Source of the DNA: JBBTQX01 sp964366055
GTDB taxonomy: Bacteria > Patescibacteriota > Minisyncoccia > UBA6257 > GWB1-50-10
Direction of reading: 5' to 3'
Length of the DNA: 23,979 nt
Assembly (NCBI GenBank): GCA_964366055.1
Contig: CAYISE010000010.1
Location: 1 to 23,979, forward strand
Below are positions 6,174-14,615 of this stretch, in pieces; position 1 is the stretch's first letter, and each line of letters opens with the position of its first letter. Below the pieces are notes generated by a model. The model ran no database searches. It was not told the origin of the DNA and worked only from the letters and a program-made list of their open reading frames with translations. The translations under genes and the position numbers were made by a program.

Positions 6174-7478
6174 ATGGCGAACAATCCCAAGGCAAAAAAG
6201 ATTTCCCGGCCGGCCAGGCCTCTAGCTTTTGAGCGGGCGAAGGGAATGAGCGATAGTTTGCCCAGAGATCAGGAATGGCGGCGATTAATCTGGCAGACCG
6301 GCCAGACGGTGAGCGAGCTTCACGATTTCTATTTCATTGAGACCCCGCTGCTGGAATCGGCGGAGTTTTTTGAGTCCGGCGCCGGCTCGGTGAGCGAAGA
6401 ATCGGAAAAGCGATTATACGTTTTAAAGACCAAAGAAGGGGAGCGGCTGGCTTTGCGTTCCGGCTCGTGCGCGCCGATTTTGAGAAGTTATCTGGAGCAT
6501 CGGCTGGTGTATTTCGCCTCCCCTCTGAAGGTGTTTCACACCGGTCCGTACTTTCGGCACATAAAAATTAAGCCGGGTTTTGAGCGGCAGTTCCACGTCT
6601 GGGGGTTTGAAATAATCGGGGAAGCCGATTCCATCTATGACGGGGAGATTATTCTGGCGCTCTTTGATTTTTTAAAAGCGCTTAAAATAAAGAATTTGAT
6701 TTTAAAGATAAATACCTCGGGTTGCCGGGTTTGCCGGCCGGCCTTCAAGCAGAAAATCAAGAATTACTATCGCGGCCGCAGGGAAGACCTTTGTAAAAAA
6801 TGCGAGAAAATTCTGGATGAAAATCCTTTCGCGCTTATGGCGTGCGAAGAAGAAGGTTGCCGGGTCTTAAGAGAAAAAGCCCCGATTATCCTTGATTATC
6901 TCTGCCAAAATTGCAATAACCATCTTAAGGCCGTCTTGGAATTGACGGAAGACAACGGGATTATTTACGAACCTAACCCCTATCTTTTACCGGAGGACGA
7001 TTACGCTAACCGGACGATTTTTGAAATCTTCGCGCCGCCCTTTGAATTACCGGTGGCTTCCGGCGGCCGGTATGATTATTTGGCGGAGGCGATCGGCGGC
7101 CGAATCACGCCGGCGGTGGGCGGCGCGCTCGGCCTGGAAAGAGTGACGGAAGCGATGAAACGCCAGGGCATCGTTCCGCGCGCCAAATCCCGGCCCAGGA
7201 TTTTCTTCGTCGTGATCGGCGACCAGGCGAAAAAATCGGCTCTGAAACTGATGAACCGGTTGCGTTCCAGCGGGGTCGCGGTAGTGGAAGTGGTAGGGAA
7301 GAAAACCCTGAAGGCCCAACTCAAGATCGCGGAACGAATGACCATTACGCTCGCCCTTTTGCTGGGTCAGAAGGAGGTTTTTGAGGGAACGGTGATTGTG
7401 CGGGATATGACTTCCGGCGTTCAGGAAACGGTGCTTTCGGAACGGATCGTGGAAGAAGTGAAGAAGCGGCTTCATTAA
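6174..7478 (+). CDS. hisS: Histidyl-tRNA synthetase (divergent HisA motif)
   Basis: Class II aminoacyl-tRNA synthetase, expected to charge tRNA-His; 434 residues from the ATG at 6174. It has the motif 2-like F-R-H-I-K-I-K-P-G-F-E-R-Q-F-H, the histidine-site S-G-G-R-Y-D-Y-L (about 296-303), motif 3 G-A-L-G-L-E-R, and a C-terminal anticodon-binding-like domain. A Cys-rich insert has four CxxC-type pairs (Cys184/187, 207/210, 224/229, 244/247), as in many bacterial HisRS. The usual R-G-L-D-Y-Y-x-R-T-V-F-E is L-P-E-D-D-Y-A-N-R-T-I-F-E, so the catalytic Arg (E. coli Arg259) is replaced by Pro273. It may be an adapted HisRS or a paralogue. The longer frame from 6129 overlaps lepB and is less likely. 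Confidence 0.85.
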   Translation: MANNPKAKKISRPARPLAFERAKGMSDSLPRDQEWRRLIWQTGQTVSELHDFYFIETPLLESAEFFESGAGSVSEESEKRLYVLKTKEGERLALRSGSCAPILRSYLEHRLVYFASPLKVFHTGPYFRHIKIKPGFERQFHVWGFEIIGEADSIYDGEIILALFDFLKALKIKNLILKINTSGCRVCRPAFKQKIKNYYRGRREDLCKKCEKILDENPFALMACEEEGCRVLREKAPIILDYLCQNCNNHLKAVLELTEDNGIIYEPNPYLLPEDDYANRTIFEIFAPPFELPVASGGRYDYLAEAIGGRITPAVGGALGLERVTEAMKRQGIVPRAKSRPRIFFVVIGDQAKKSALKLMNRLRSSGVAVVEVVGKKTLKAQLKIAERMTITLALLLGQKEVFEGTVIVRDMTSGVQETVLSERIVEEVKKRLH

Positions 7479-7510
7479 ATCCCATGTATCATACAAACTC
7501 CGAATTCCAA

Positions 7511-7939
7511 ATGGAATGTTTATTTTGCAAAATCGCCTCCAAAGAAATCCCGGCTCACATCGTCTACGAAGATGACGCCGCGGTGGGATTTTTGGACATC
7601 AATCCGCGGGCGCCGGGCCACACGGTCGTCATTCCGAAAGTTCACGTGGAAACTATTCTGAATTTGGATGCGGAAGCGGTGGGTCCCGTTTTCGGAGCGG
7701 TCAGGAATATGACCGCTCGGTTGGAGAAATCCCTGAAGCCGGACGGATTCACCATCGGGATCAACTACGGCAGGGCTTCGGGGCAAGTGGTGGATCACCT
7801 CCACATTCACGTGATTCCGCGCTGGCTCTCCGATAGTGGTGGCTCGGTGCACTCGGTGGTAAACAATCCTTCGCGGGAATCGCTAGACGTCATCAAAGAA
7901 AAAATTCTCGCGGCAGAGTTGCTTCAAAAAAAGAAATAG
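7511..7939 (+). CDS. HIT family hydrolase (histidine triad)
   Basis: 142 residues from the ATG at 7511, which starts M-E-C-L-F-C-K-I, the usual HIT beginning with a CxxC pair. The triad H-L-H-I-H-V-I-P-R near the C-terminus gives the nucleotide-binding and catalytic histidines. P-R-A-P-G-H-T-V-V-I-P-K is the other family signature. HIT proteins of this Hint/HinT-like type hydrolyse AMP-lysine, phosphoramidates or dinucleoside polyphosphates; the substrate here is unknown. An in-frame ATG at 7484, five bases after the hisS stop, would add nine residues. Position and spacing indicate cotranscription with hisS. Confidence 0.92.
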   Translation: MECLFCKIASKEIPAHIVYEDDAAVGFLDINPRAPGHTVVIPKVHVETILNLDAEAVGPVFGAVRNMTARLEKSLKPDGFTIGINYGRASGQVVDHLHIHVIPRWLSDSGGSVHSVVNNPSRESLDVIKEKILAAELLQKKK

Positions 7940-7956
7940 GATACGATACTTCCGCA

Positions 7957-8172
7957 ATGCCAATGGAAGTCAGAAGAAGAAAAAATGAAAACCTCGGGTC
8001 CTTTCTTTACCGGTTCTCCAAGCGAATCCAGCAAAGCGGGGTTTTGAAAGAGGTGAAGAAACGCCGCTCGCAAACCCGGCCGAAGAATAAAAGGAAACGC
8101 CGGCTGGCCGCGCTTTACCGGATGAACAAAAAAGAGGAAATCACTAAATTGAAAAAGTACGGCTATCGCTAA
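7957..8172 (+). CDS. rpsU: Ribosomal protein bS21
   Basis: 71 very basic residues with the bS21 pattern: V-R-R-R-K-N-E-N-L-G-S-F-L-Y-R-F-S-K-R-I-aligned with the E-N-E-x-x-x-x-A-L-R-R-F-K-R stretch, then S-G-V-L-K-E-V-K-K-R-R and a lysine/arginine-rich C-terminus. bS21 binds near the 3' end of 16S rRNA in the small subunit and helps initiation. The gene is followed 11 bases later by yqeY, a very common rpsU neighbour, which supports the call. A second ATG at 7963 could also serve as start. Confidence 0.88.
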   Translation: MPMEVRRRKNENLGSFLYRFSKRIQQSGVLKEVKKRRSQTRPKNKRKRRLAALYRMNKKEEITKLKKYGYR

Positions 8173-8183
8173 GTCAAATTGAG

Positions 8184-8654
8184 ATGGCGGACTTAAAGGA
8201 ACAGTTCAACAAAGATTTAATCCAAGCGCTCAAGGGAAAAGACGAATTGAAGGTCAGCGTCCTCCGTTTATTTTTGGTGAGCGTCCATAATCGGGAAATT
8301 GAAAAAAGAGGCAAGGGGGAAGACGCGGATTTAGACGGCGATGAATTGTTTGAGGTTTTAAGGAGGGAGGCCAAAAAAAGAAGGGAAGCGATTGAGATTT
8401 ACGCGAATGGCAATCGTCCGGAACTCGCGGAAAAAGAAACCAAGGAACTGAAAATTCTTGAGAACTATCTGCCGGCCCAGCTGGATGCCGCCGCGGTGGA
8501 GAAGATTATTGACGAGGCCGTCGGTATCGTGAAACCCGCCGGCGCCAAGGACTTCGGAAAAGTAATGGGTGAGGCCATGAAAAAATTGAAGGGGGTCGCC
8601 GATACCGGATTGGTGAACAAGATGATAAAGGAGAGAATGGAAAAAGCGGTTTAA
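8184..8654 (+). CDS. yqeY: GatB/YqeY domain protein
   Basis: 156 residues, normal YqeY length. The family pattern is clear: L-K-E-Q-F-N-K-D-L-I-Q-A-L-K near the start, then L-R-L-F-L-V-S-V-H-N-R-E-I-E, E-V-L-R-R-E-A-K-K-R-R-E-A-I-E-I-Y, I-L-E-N-Y-L-P-A-Q-L and D-F-G-K-V-M-G-E-A-M-K-K-L-K-G. The domain resembles the tRNA-binding tail of the GatB amidotransferase subunit. The role of the free-standing protein is not established; it is thought to be linked to tRNA or translation. It sits between rpsU and ybeY with spacings of 11 and 8 bases, so it belongs to this operon. Confidence 0.92.
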   Translation: MADLKEQFNKDLIQALKGKDELKVSVLRLFLVSVHNREIEKRGKGEDADLDGDELFEVLRREAKKRREAIEIYANGNRPELAEKETKELKILENYLPAQLDAAAVEKIIDEAVGIVKPAGAKDFGKVMGEAMKKLKGVADTGLVNKMIKERMEKAV

Positions 8655-8662
8655 AACGCCAG

Positions 8663-9136
8663 ATGAAGAACGCGGTTTCGGTTTTCAGCCCGGCCAAGAA
8701 ATACGGGCGCGAAAGCCGGCAGATAAAAAATCTCGGCGGGAAACTGCCGGGATTGGTCAGGAAAAAAAGGGTTATTTTTGATGTCTGTCTAGTTTCCAAT
8801 CGCGAGATTAGGGATTTAAATCGGAGGTTTTTGGGGAAAAATCGGGCGACGAACGTCTTAAGTTTTGAGGCGGACCCTTTATTGCCCCGACCGGACATTA
8901 AAAAGAACACCCGCTATCTGGGTGAAATTTTTTTGGCGCCGGAATACATCCGCGCCCGGGGCGAAAGTCTGCCGTTCCTCCTTATTCATGGCTTTCTGCA
9001 TTTATTAGGATATACACACAAAGGGAAGCGTGATAGGATAAAAATGGAAAAACTGGAGAATAAATTATTATGTCTAATATCATCACCGGATTGGATATTG
9101 GCACCTCCCAAGTCAAAGGAGTTGTCGCGGAAATGA
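8663..9136 (+). CDS. ybeY: Endoribonuclease YbeY (rRNA maturation factor)
   Basis: 157 residues. Zinc-dependent RNase family involved in 16S rRNA 3' end maturation and ribosome quality control. The metal motif H-G-F-L-H-L-L-G-Y-T-H supplies three histidines; the usual G-Y-D-H reads G-Y-T-H. A-T-N-V-L-S-F matches the upstream family block, but the conserved Arg near its start (F-R-G-K in relatives) is Leu (F-L-G-K). The last 22 codons overlap the first 67 bases of ftsA in another frame, giving a tail (P-D-W-I-L-A-P-P-K-S-K-E) not typical of YbeY. This makes translational coupling likely. The metal-binding residues are intact, the Arg change is an oddity. Confidence 0.88.
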   Translation: MKNAVSVFSPAKKYGRESRQIKNLGGKLPGLVRKKRVIFDVCLVSNREIRDLNRRFLGKNRATNVLSFEADPLLPRPDIKKNTRYLGEIFLAPEYIRARGESLPFLLIHGFLHLLGYTHKGKRDRIKMEKLENKLLCLISSPDWILAPPKSKELSRK

Positions 9137-10287
9137 AAAAGGACGGCGCGCTTTCGGTCCTTTCGGTTTTCAAACAGCCGATGGCCGGTTTTCGGAAGGG
9201 CATGCTGGTGGACGTGGAAGACGCGACGGAGGTGCTCCGCGAACTTTTCAACGACCTCAAAAAAATTTCCAAGAAAACCGTTCAGAATGTTTTTGTGAAT
9301 GTGACGAGCGAGCAGATAAAAGCGCGGGCTTCCCGCGGCGTGGCGGCCGTGGCGCGGGGCGACAAGGAAATTCAAACGGAAGATATTGACCGCGTGATTC
9401 AGGCGTCTCGGGCGGTGAAGCTTATGCCTAATTCTTTAGTGCTTCACAACATCATTAAAGAATTTCTCGTGGATGACGTGGGCGATATTTCCGACCCTTT
9501 GGGAATGAGCGGCAGCCGATTGGAGGTGGTGACGCTGATTGTGGAAGGATTCGCGCCGAAGGTAAATATTCTGCTTAAAACATTGGAACGTCTGAATGTG
9601 GGCGTGGGCGGAATTATTTTTAATCCTTTGGCCGCCGCTCGTTCGGTACTGTCAAAAAAACAAAAAGAGTTGGGTGTTTTGATGTTGGACTTCGGCGCGG
9701 GCACGACGAGTTTAGCCGTCTATGAGGAAAGCAAAGTGCTTCACGTGCGGAGTTTGCCCGTGGGTTCGGGTTACGTGACGAATGATATCGCGATCGGACT
9801 CAAGGTCCCCATTGAAATGGCGGAGAAATTAAAGACCGCTTTCGGTTGCGCTCTGGCGAAAGATATCAATCGCCGCGAAATGATAAATCTTTCCGAGGTG
9901 GACGGGAAAAGCGAGGGGCAGATTGCGCGCCACTTTTTGGCGGAAATCATAGAAGTCCGGCTAGCGGAAATTCTGGATTTGGTCAGCGACGAATTAAAAA
10001 TATTGGGCCGGGGCGTTCAATTGCCGGCCGGGGTTATTATCACCGGCGGCGGAGTAAAATTAGCGGGAATGACCGATTTAGTGAAGCAGGAATTAAAATT
10101 GCCGGTTCAAATCGGATTTCCCAATTTAAGCGCTTTTGACGTGTTAAATCCGGCTCACCGGGAAATGCTGGACGACCCCGAATTTACAACGGCCGCCGGT
10201 TTGGTGATGTGGGGCCAATCGGAGGACCGGGAGCCGGTTTCAAGCGGCCAAGCGGTCAGGGATTTTTTCCGGAATTTGTTGCCTTAA
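9070..10287 (+). CDS. ftsA: Cell division protein FtsA
   Basis: Actin-like ATPase that anchors FtsZ to the membrane. 405 residues, normal length. Phosphate 1 motif G-L-D-I-G-T-S-Q-V-K-G stands at residues 7-17, phosphate 2 is L-D-F-G-A-G-T-T-S, and the adenosine motif is I-I-T-G-G-G-V-K-L-A-G. The 1C subdomain is present (G-M-L-V-D-V-E-D-A-T through A-R-A-S-R-G-V-A-A-V). The C-terminus A-V-R-D-F-F-R-N-L-L-P looks like the amphipathic membrane-targeting helix. The start must be at 9070 to keep phosphate 1, which forces the 67-base overlap with ybeY. ftsZ follows after 32 bases. No other division genes (ftsQ, mur) are adjacent, so the dcw cluster is dispersed. Confidence 0.95.
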   Translation: MSNIITGLDIGTSQVKGVVAEMKKDGALSVLSVFKQPMAGFRKGMLVDVEDATEVLRELFNDLKKISKKTVQNVFVNVTSEQIKARASRGVAAVARGDKEIQTEDIDRVIQASRAVKLMPNSLVLHNIIKEFLVDDVGDISDPLGMSGSRLEVVTLIVEGFAPKVNILLKTLERLNVGVGGIIFNPLAAARSVLSKKQKELGVLMLDFGAGTTSLAVYEESKVLHVRSLPVGSGYVTNDIAIGLKVPIEMAEKLKTAFGCALAKDINRREMINLSEVDGKSEGQIARHFLAEIIEVRLAEILDLVSDELKILGRGVQLPAGVIITGGGVKLAGMTDLVKQELKLPVQIGFPNLSAFDVLNPAHREMLDDPEFTTAAGLVMWGQSEDREPVSSGQAVRDFFRNLLP

Positions 10288-10306
10288 TTATTATTTCGGC
10301 TACAAT
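10279..10306 (+). promoter_or_regulatory. Possible ftsZ promoter
   Basis: TTGCCT (10279-10284), a 16-base spacer and TACAAT (10301-10306), with the ftsZ ATG 13 bases further on. It overlaps the ftsA stop codon. If active it would let ftsZ be made in excess of ftsA. Confidence 0.4.
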
Positions 10307-10319
10307 TAAAAAATTAACA

Positions 10320-11489
10320 ATGAAGAGAAAAAACAAAAAAAGTTCCGGAACTAAATCAGAAAGCAAGAGCGGTCTCACGCGCGTTAAAGTAGTGGGCATC
10401 GGCGGCGGCGGCGGGAACGCCGTCACCCGGATGATGGCCGGCGAGCGGCCGCGGGGCGTGGAGTTTGTCGCGATTAACACCGACGCGCAGGATTTGGATT
10501 ACGCGGTGGCCCACAAGAAGATTTACATCGGGAAGGCCTTGACGCGCGGATTGGGCGCGGGCATGAATCCGGAAATCGGGAAACAAGCGGCGGAAGAAAA
10601 CCGTTCCGAAATCGGGGAAATGCTGGAGGGCGCCGATATTGTTTTCATCACCGCCGGCATGGGCGGCGGCACCGGCACCTCCGGTTCCGCGGTGGTGGCG
10701 GAGATCGCCAAAGAAAAAGGTATTCTGACCATGGCGGTTGTCACAAAACCGTTTGCGTTTGAAGGCGCGCAACGGATGAATATCGCGCAAGAAGGATTAA
10801 ATCGCCTGAAAGAAAAAGTGGACGCGCTCGTCGTGATTCCGAATGACCGAATTTTTTCTCTAATTGACAAAGATACGCCGATTTTAAAGGCCTTCGCTTT
10901 CATTGACGACGTGTTGAGACAATCCGTGCGGGCGATTACCGAGCTCATCAACGCGCCGGGCATCATTAACGTGGATTTCGCGGATATTAAGACAATTCTG
11001 AAAGACGCGGGCGCGACCCTGATCGGCATCGGCACGGCCACCGGCCAGGACCGGGCGATTAAAGCGGTAAACTCCGCCATCAACTCGCCGCTTCTGGAGA
11101 TTTCTTTGGAGGGAGCCAAGGGAATTGTTTTCAGCATCGCGGGCGCCAAAGACATAAAAATGTCCGAAATTAACGATATCGCCAAGGCCATCTCGGCTAA
11201 TTTGGACAGTAACGCCCGGGTAATTTTCGGCGCTTACCATGACCGGGGTCTGAAGGACAAGGCGCTGAAGGTGACGGTAATCGCGACCGGCTTCAATGGC
11301 GTTTTTCCCCAGCGTTCCATGCTCCCCGCCCTTTTTATGGCGAGTGATGTAAAAAAAGACACGAAGACGGAATTAAATCAAGGGAAAGCGGAGAAAGAGG
11401 AGGACAGAAACGTAAAATTGCCCGCCATAAAGCCGGAGAAGAACGAACCCTGGGATATTCCCACCTTCTTAAGAAAGAAAAAGAGATAG
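10320..11489 (+). CDS. ftsZ: Cell division protein FtsZ
   Basis: Tubulin-like GTPase forming the division ring. 389 residues from the ATG at 10320. A basic N-terminal extension (~20 residues) precedes V-K-V-V-G-I-G-G-G-G-G-N-A-V. The tubulin signature G-G-G-T-G-T-S is at 115-121 and the catalytic T7 loop N-V-D-F-A-D at 217-222. A short charged linker leads to the C-terminal peptide W-D-I-P-T-F-L-R-K-K-K-R (378-389), which docks on FtsA; the FtsA gene is immediately upstream. The open frame extends upstream into ftsA, but those codons are not FtsZ-like. Complete, with no missing key residue. Confidence 0.97.
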   Translation: MKRKNKKSSGTKSESKSGLTRVKVVGIGGGGGNAVTRMMAGERPRGVEFVAINTDAQDLDYAVAHKKIYIGKALTRGLGAGMNPEIGKQAAEENRSEIGEMLEGADIVFITAGMGGGTGTSGSAVVAEIAKEKGILTMAVVTKPFAFEGAQRMNIAQEGLNRLKEKVDALVVIPNDRIFSLIDKDTPILKAFAFIDDVLRQSVRAITELINAPGIINVDFADIKTILKDAGATLIGIGTATGQDRAIKAVNSAINSPLLEISLEGAKGIVFSIAGAKDIKMSEINDIAKAISANLDSNARVIFGAYHDRGLKDKALKVTVIATGFNGVFPQRSMLPALFMASDVKKDTKTELNQGKAEKEEDRNVKLPAIKPEKNEPWDIPTFLRKKKR

Positions 11490-11565
11490 AAGTCAAGAAA
11501 AAGCGAGTTATCCACCATTGCGGTTTTGCCCGGCCGTTCTAGAATTAACATATTCTTTTAAAAAT

Positions 11566-14256
11566 ATGGGCGGAACAAAATTAATAAAAAGATTATTCAC
11601 CAAATCGGGCGTCAGTCCTTTGAAAGAAGTGAAATGGGTCAAGCGCGATGCCGTTGTCGGCGGGGGGGACAAGAAAGTTTTTGAGCAGAAAGGAGTGGAG
11701 TTCCCCGATTTTTGGTCTTTGAACGCGGTGAACATTACCGTGGCTAAATATTTCCGGGGGAAATTGGGCACGCCCGTCCGCGAAGATAGTTTGAAACAAA
11801 TGATTACGCGCGTCGCGCGCGAAATTCGCGGCTGGGGAGAAAAATCCGGATATTTCGCGAACGCCAGCCAGGCGCGAATTTTTGAAGATGAACTGACGCA
11901 CCTTCTGCTTTATCAAAAGGGCTCGTTCAACAGTCCCGTGTGGTTCAACGTCGGCGTGAGAGAAAAACCGCAGTGCTCCGCCTGTTTCATACTTTCGGTG
12001 GAAGACGATATGCGCGCGATTTTGGACTGGATAAAAACCGAGGGAATTATTTTTAAGGGCGGTTCCGGCGCCGGCGCCAATCTCTCAAACCTGCGTTCCA
12101 AATCGGAACAACTTTCCAACGGCGGTTACGCCTCCGGTCCGGTCTCTTTCATGCGCGGCGCGGATTCGGTGGCGGGAATGATTAAATCCGGCGGCACGAC
12201 GCGCCGCGCGGCCAAGATGGTGGTCCTGAATATTGACCATCCCGACGCGTTGGATTTTATCCGGGCCAAAGCGGAAGAAGAAAAAAAAGTGCGGGCGCTC
12301 GCGGAGGCCGGTTACGATATGGCCGATTTGAACAATGACGCCTGGAACTCCATTCAGTTTCAGAACGCGAATAATTCCATCCGGCTCCCTGACGAATTTA
12401 TGGAAGCGGCGGAGCGCGACGGCGATTGGGAAACGAAGTTTATTACGAACGGCGCGCCGGCTCAAAAGTACAAGGCGCGGGAATTGCTCGGTGAAATCGC
12501 GAAGGCCGCCTGGGCCTGCGGTGACCCGGGCGTTCAGTTTGATACCACCATCAATAAATGGCACACCTGCCCGAACTCCGGCCGGATTAACGCTTCTAAT
12601 CCATGTAGTGAATATATGCACCTGGACAATTCCGCCTGCAATCTCGCTTCCATAAACCTCATGAAGTTTTTAAGGGAAGACGGCACTTTTATGGTGAGCG
12701 AATTCAAGCAGGCGGTGGACATATTCATTTTGGCCCAGGAGATTATCGTGGACAGTTCCAGTTACCCAACGGAAAAAATCGGCGAGAACGCCCACAAATT
12801 CCGCCAACTGGGTTTGGGTTTCGCGAACCTGGGGGCACTTTTAATGACTAAGGGCATCCCCTACGATTCCGAAGAAGGATTCGCTTGGGGCGGCGCGATT
12901 GCGTCCTTAATGTCCGGCGAGGCCTACCGCTTTTCGGCGAAGATCGCGGGGCGGATGAAACCGTTTGGGGGTTACGCGGCCAATCGCCAGCCGATGCTGA
13001 AGGTGGTTAAAAATCACGGCTTGGAAGCCGAAAAAATCAAGTTGAATTATCTGGATGATAAGAAGCTGGGAGTGGCGATGGCGAGGGTTTGGGATGAAGC
13101 GCTCTCGCTCGGTAAAAAACTCGGCTTCCGGAATTCGCAGGTAACGGTCATCGCGCCCACGGGCACCATTTCTTTCATGATGGATTGCGATACGACGGGG
13201 ATTGAGCCGGATTTTTCGCTCGTGAAGATGAAACAGCTTGTCGGCGGCGGCTGGATGAGAATCGTGAACGCCGGCGTGGAGAACGCGCTTTTGAAATTGG
13301 ATTATTCCCGGGCGGAGGTGAAGAAAATCATTGATTATGTTTCCGAAAACGGCACGGTGGAAAGCGCGCCGGATTTTAAGGAAAAGCATTTGGCGATTTT
13401 TGATTGCGCCGTGAGACCGGCCAAGGGCGCGCGTTCTATTTCCTGGAAGGGCCACGTAAAGATGGTGGCGGCGGTCCAACCTTTCGTCTCCGGCGCGATT
13501 TCCAAGACCTTCAATATGTCGCACGATGTGACGAAGGAGGAAATTGAAGAGGCCTACCTGACGGCTTGGCGGATGGGCATTAAGGCCTTTGCGGTTTATC
13601 GCGACGGTTCCAAAGCCACCCAGCCTCTGAACACCCCCGAAGATAAGAATAAAGAAAAGAAAGAATTAAAGGTGGCCGGAAATGCCTTGAGAAAGCGATT
13701 GCCGGCGACCCGCGCCTCCAAGACCCACAAATTTTCCATCGCCGGGCACGACGGCTATCTCACTTACAGCGCTTACGAAGACGGAAACGTCGCCGAAGTT
13801 TTTATAAAGATGGCGAAGCAGGGAAGCACGCTCGCCGGTCTCCTGGACGCTTTCGCGATCTCGGTTTCCATGGCGCTCCAGTACGGCGTGCCATTAAAAG
13901 CATTGGCTCACAAGTTTATTTACAGCCGCTTTGAACCGGCGGGCTTCACCGAAAATCCCGAAATCCGGATTGCAACAAGCATCATTGATTACATCTTCCG
14001 TTATTTGGCACTGGCTTTTCTTTCCGAGAGCGAGCTGGCCGAATTCGGAATGGAGCGCCGCTTGATTGCGGACCATTCGGCGGGAGAAGAAACAATGGAA
14101 CCGGCGCGGGTGGTCGTCACGGCGGCGGTCAGAGCGGTGAACGGCAATTCGGCGCCGGGCGAGACGGTCTGCCGGAAATGCGGCGGCATGATGGTGCGCA
14201 CCGGCACTTGCCTGACCTGTCTCCAGTGCGGCGACTCCTCCGGCGGTTGCTCCTGA
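11566..14256 (+). CDS. nrdJ: Adenosylcobalamin-dependent (class II) ribonucleotide reductase
   Basis: Reduces ribonucleotides to deoxyribonucleotides with a B12-generated radical; oxygen-independent. 896 residues. The redox Cys pair is Cys137 (Q-C-S-A-C) and Cys358 (D-N-S-A-C-N-L); N-P-C-S-E gives the radical Cys347 and Glu349; A-P-T-G-T-I-S-F marks the barrel loop; and G-G-T-T-R-R-A-A-K-M belongs to the substrate-binding region. After a linker near 700 comes the TSCPD-type region and a Cys-rich tail (Cys869, 872, 882, 885, 888, 895) for re-reduction or zinc. No intein. No cobalamin synthesis gene is in the window, so B12 supply is probably by salvage. The ATG at 11566 starts M-G-G-T-K; TATTCT at 11551-11556 may be its -10 box. 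Confidence 0.95.
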   Translation: MGGTKLIKRLFTKSGVSPLKEVKWVKRDAVVGGGDKKVFEQKGVEFPDFWSLNAVNITVAKYFRGKLGTPVREDSLKQMITRVAREIRGWGEKSGYFANASQARIFEDELTHLLLYQKGSFNSPVWFNVGVREKPQCSACFILSVEDDMRAILDWIKTEGIIFKGGSGAGANLSNLRSKSEQLSNGGYASGPVSFMRGADSVAGMIKSGGTTRRAAKMVVLNIDHPDALDFIRAKAEEEKKVRALAEAGYDMADLNNDAWNSIQFQNANNSIRLPDEFMEAAERDGDWETKFITNGAPAQKYKARELLGEIAKAAWACGDPGVQFDTTINKWHTCPNSGRINASNPCSEYMHLDNSACNLASINLMKFLREDGTFMVSEFKQAVDIFILAQEIIVDSSSYPTEKIGENAHKFRQLGLGFANLGALLMTKGIPYDSEEGFAWGGAIASLMSGEAYRFSAKIAGRMKPFGGYAANRQPMLKVVKNHGLEAEKIKLNYLDDKKLGVAMARVWDEALSLGKKLGFRNSQVTVIAPTGTISFMMDCDTTGIEPDFSLVKMKQLVGGGWMRIVNAGVENALLKLDYSRAEVKKIIDYVSENGTVESAPDFKEKHLAIFDCAVRPAKGARSISWKGHVKMVAAVQPFVSGAISKTFNMSHDVTKEEIEEAYLTAWRMGIKAFAVYRDGSKATQPLNTPEDKNKEKKELKVAGNALRKRLPATRASKTHKFSIAGHDGYLTYSAYEDGNVAEVFIKMAKQGSTLAGLLDAFAISVSMALQYGVPLKALAHKFIYSRFEPAGFTENPEIRIATSIIDYIFRYLALAFLSESELAEFGMERRLIADHSAGEETMEPARVVVTAAVRAVNGNSAPGETVCRKCGGMMVRTGTCLTCLQCGDSSGGCS

Positions 14257-14273
14257 ATTTGAACAAATGAATA

Positions 14274-14307
14274 AAAACCCCGCCAGTCCGACGGACTGGC
14301 GGGGTTT
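14274..14307. terminator. Bidirectional terminator between nrdJ and csp
   Basis: A 12-bp perfect stem CCCCGCCAGTCC (14278-14289) / GGACTGGCGGGG (14293-14304) with a 3-base loop is flanked by an A run on the left and TTT on the right. It can stop nrdJ on the plus strand and the cold-shock gene on the minus strand. Confidence 0.88.
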
Positions 14308-14319
14308 GGATTCGGTGTT

Positions 14320-14517
14320 TTAGGCGCGCGATACGCTCTTGGCGCTCGGGCCCTTTTCTCCGTCAACAACCTCAAAGGTGACGACATCGCCAACCTTGAG
14401 TTCATCAAACGTCACACCGCTCAAATCCTTGGAATGGAAGAAAAGGTCCTTTACCTCGCCTTCGCGAGCAATGAAACCAAATCCCCGGTCCGTTAATGTT
14501 TTGATAGTTCCTGTCAT
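14320..14517 (-). CDS. Cold-shock domain protein (CspA family)
   Basis: 65 residues, the normal single cold-shock domain. It starts M-T-G-T-I-K-T-L, has RNP1-like R-G-F-G-F-I and RNP2-like D-L-F-F-H-S-K-D-L, and ends with V-T-F-E-V-V-D-G-E-K-G-P-S-A-K-S-V. It binds single-stranded RNA or DNA and acts as an RNA chaperone. The frame remains open upstream to 14589, but the domain begins at 14517, which is the expected start. The predicted promoter leaves a ~48-base 5' leader, as is usual for csp genes; no Shine-Dalgarno site is close to the ATG. Convergent with nrdJ. Confidence 0.93.
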   Translation of the reverse strand: MTGTIKTLTDRGFGFIAREGEVKDLFFHSKDLSGVTFDELKVGDVVTFEVVDGEKGPSAKSVSRA

Positions 14518-14571
14518 AATTGTGTTTTGTTCACTAGAAACCCGACTACATCTCCTAGTTCTCCGATTATT

Positions 14572-14599
14572 ATAATACTCCTCTCTCAAATTATGTCAA
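14572..14599 (-). promoter_or_regulatory. Promoter of cold-shock gene
   Basis: On the minus strand TTGACA (14594-14599), a 16-base spacer and TATTAT (14572-14577) are followed by a leader of about 48 bases. An overlapping TATAAT with a 19-base spacer also exists (14569-14574). Confidence 0.6.
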
Positions 14600-14615
14600 A
14601 TCCTTGTACGAGAGG

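Noticed and set aside
10209..10319. Upstream extension of the ftsZ frame
   Set aside because: These codons overlap ftsA and do not resemble FtsZ; the ATG at 10320 fits the family and the promoter-like sequence before it.
10523..11191. 222-codon minus-strand frame antisense to ftsZ
   Set aside because: Antisense shadow of a GC-rich conserved gene; no family features or start signal.
11508..11516. TTATCCACC, close to a DnaA box
   Set aside because: A single near-match with no cluster, no AT-rich unwinding region and no dnaA or dnaN nearby; not evidence of an origin.
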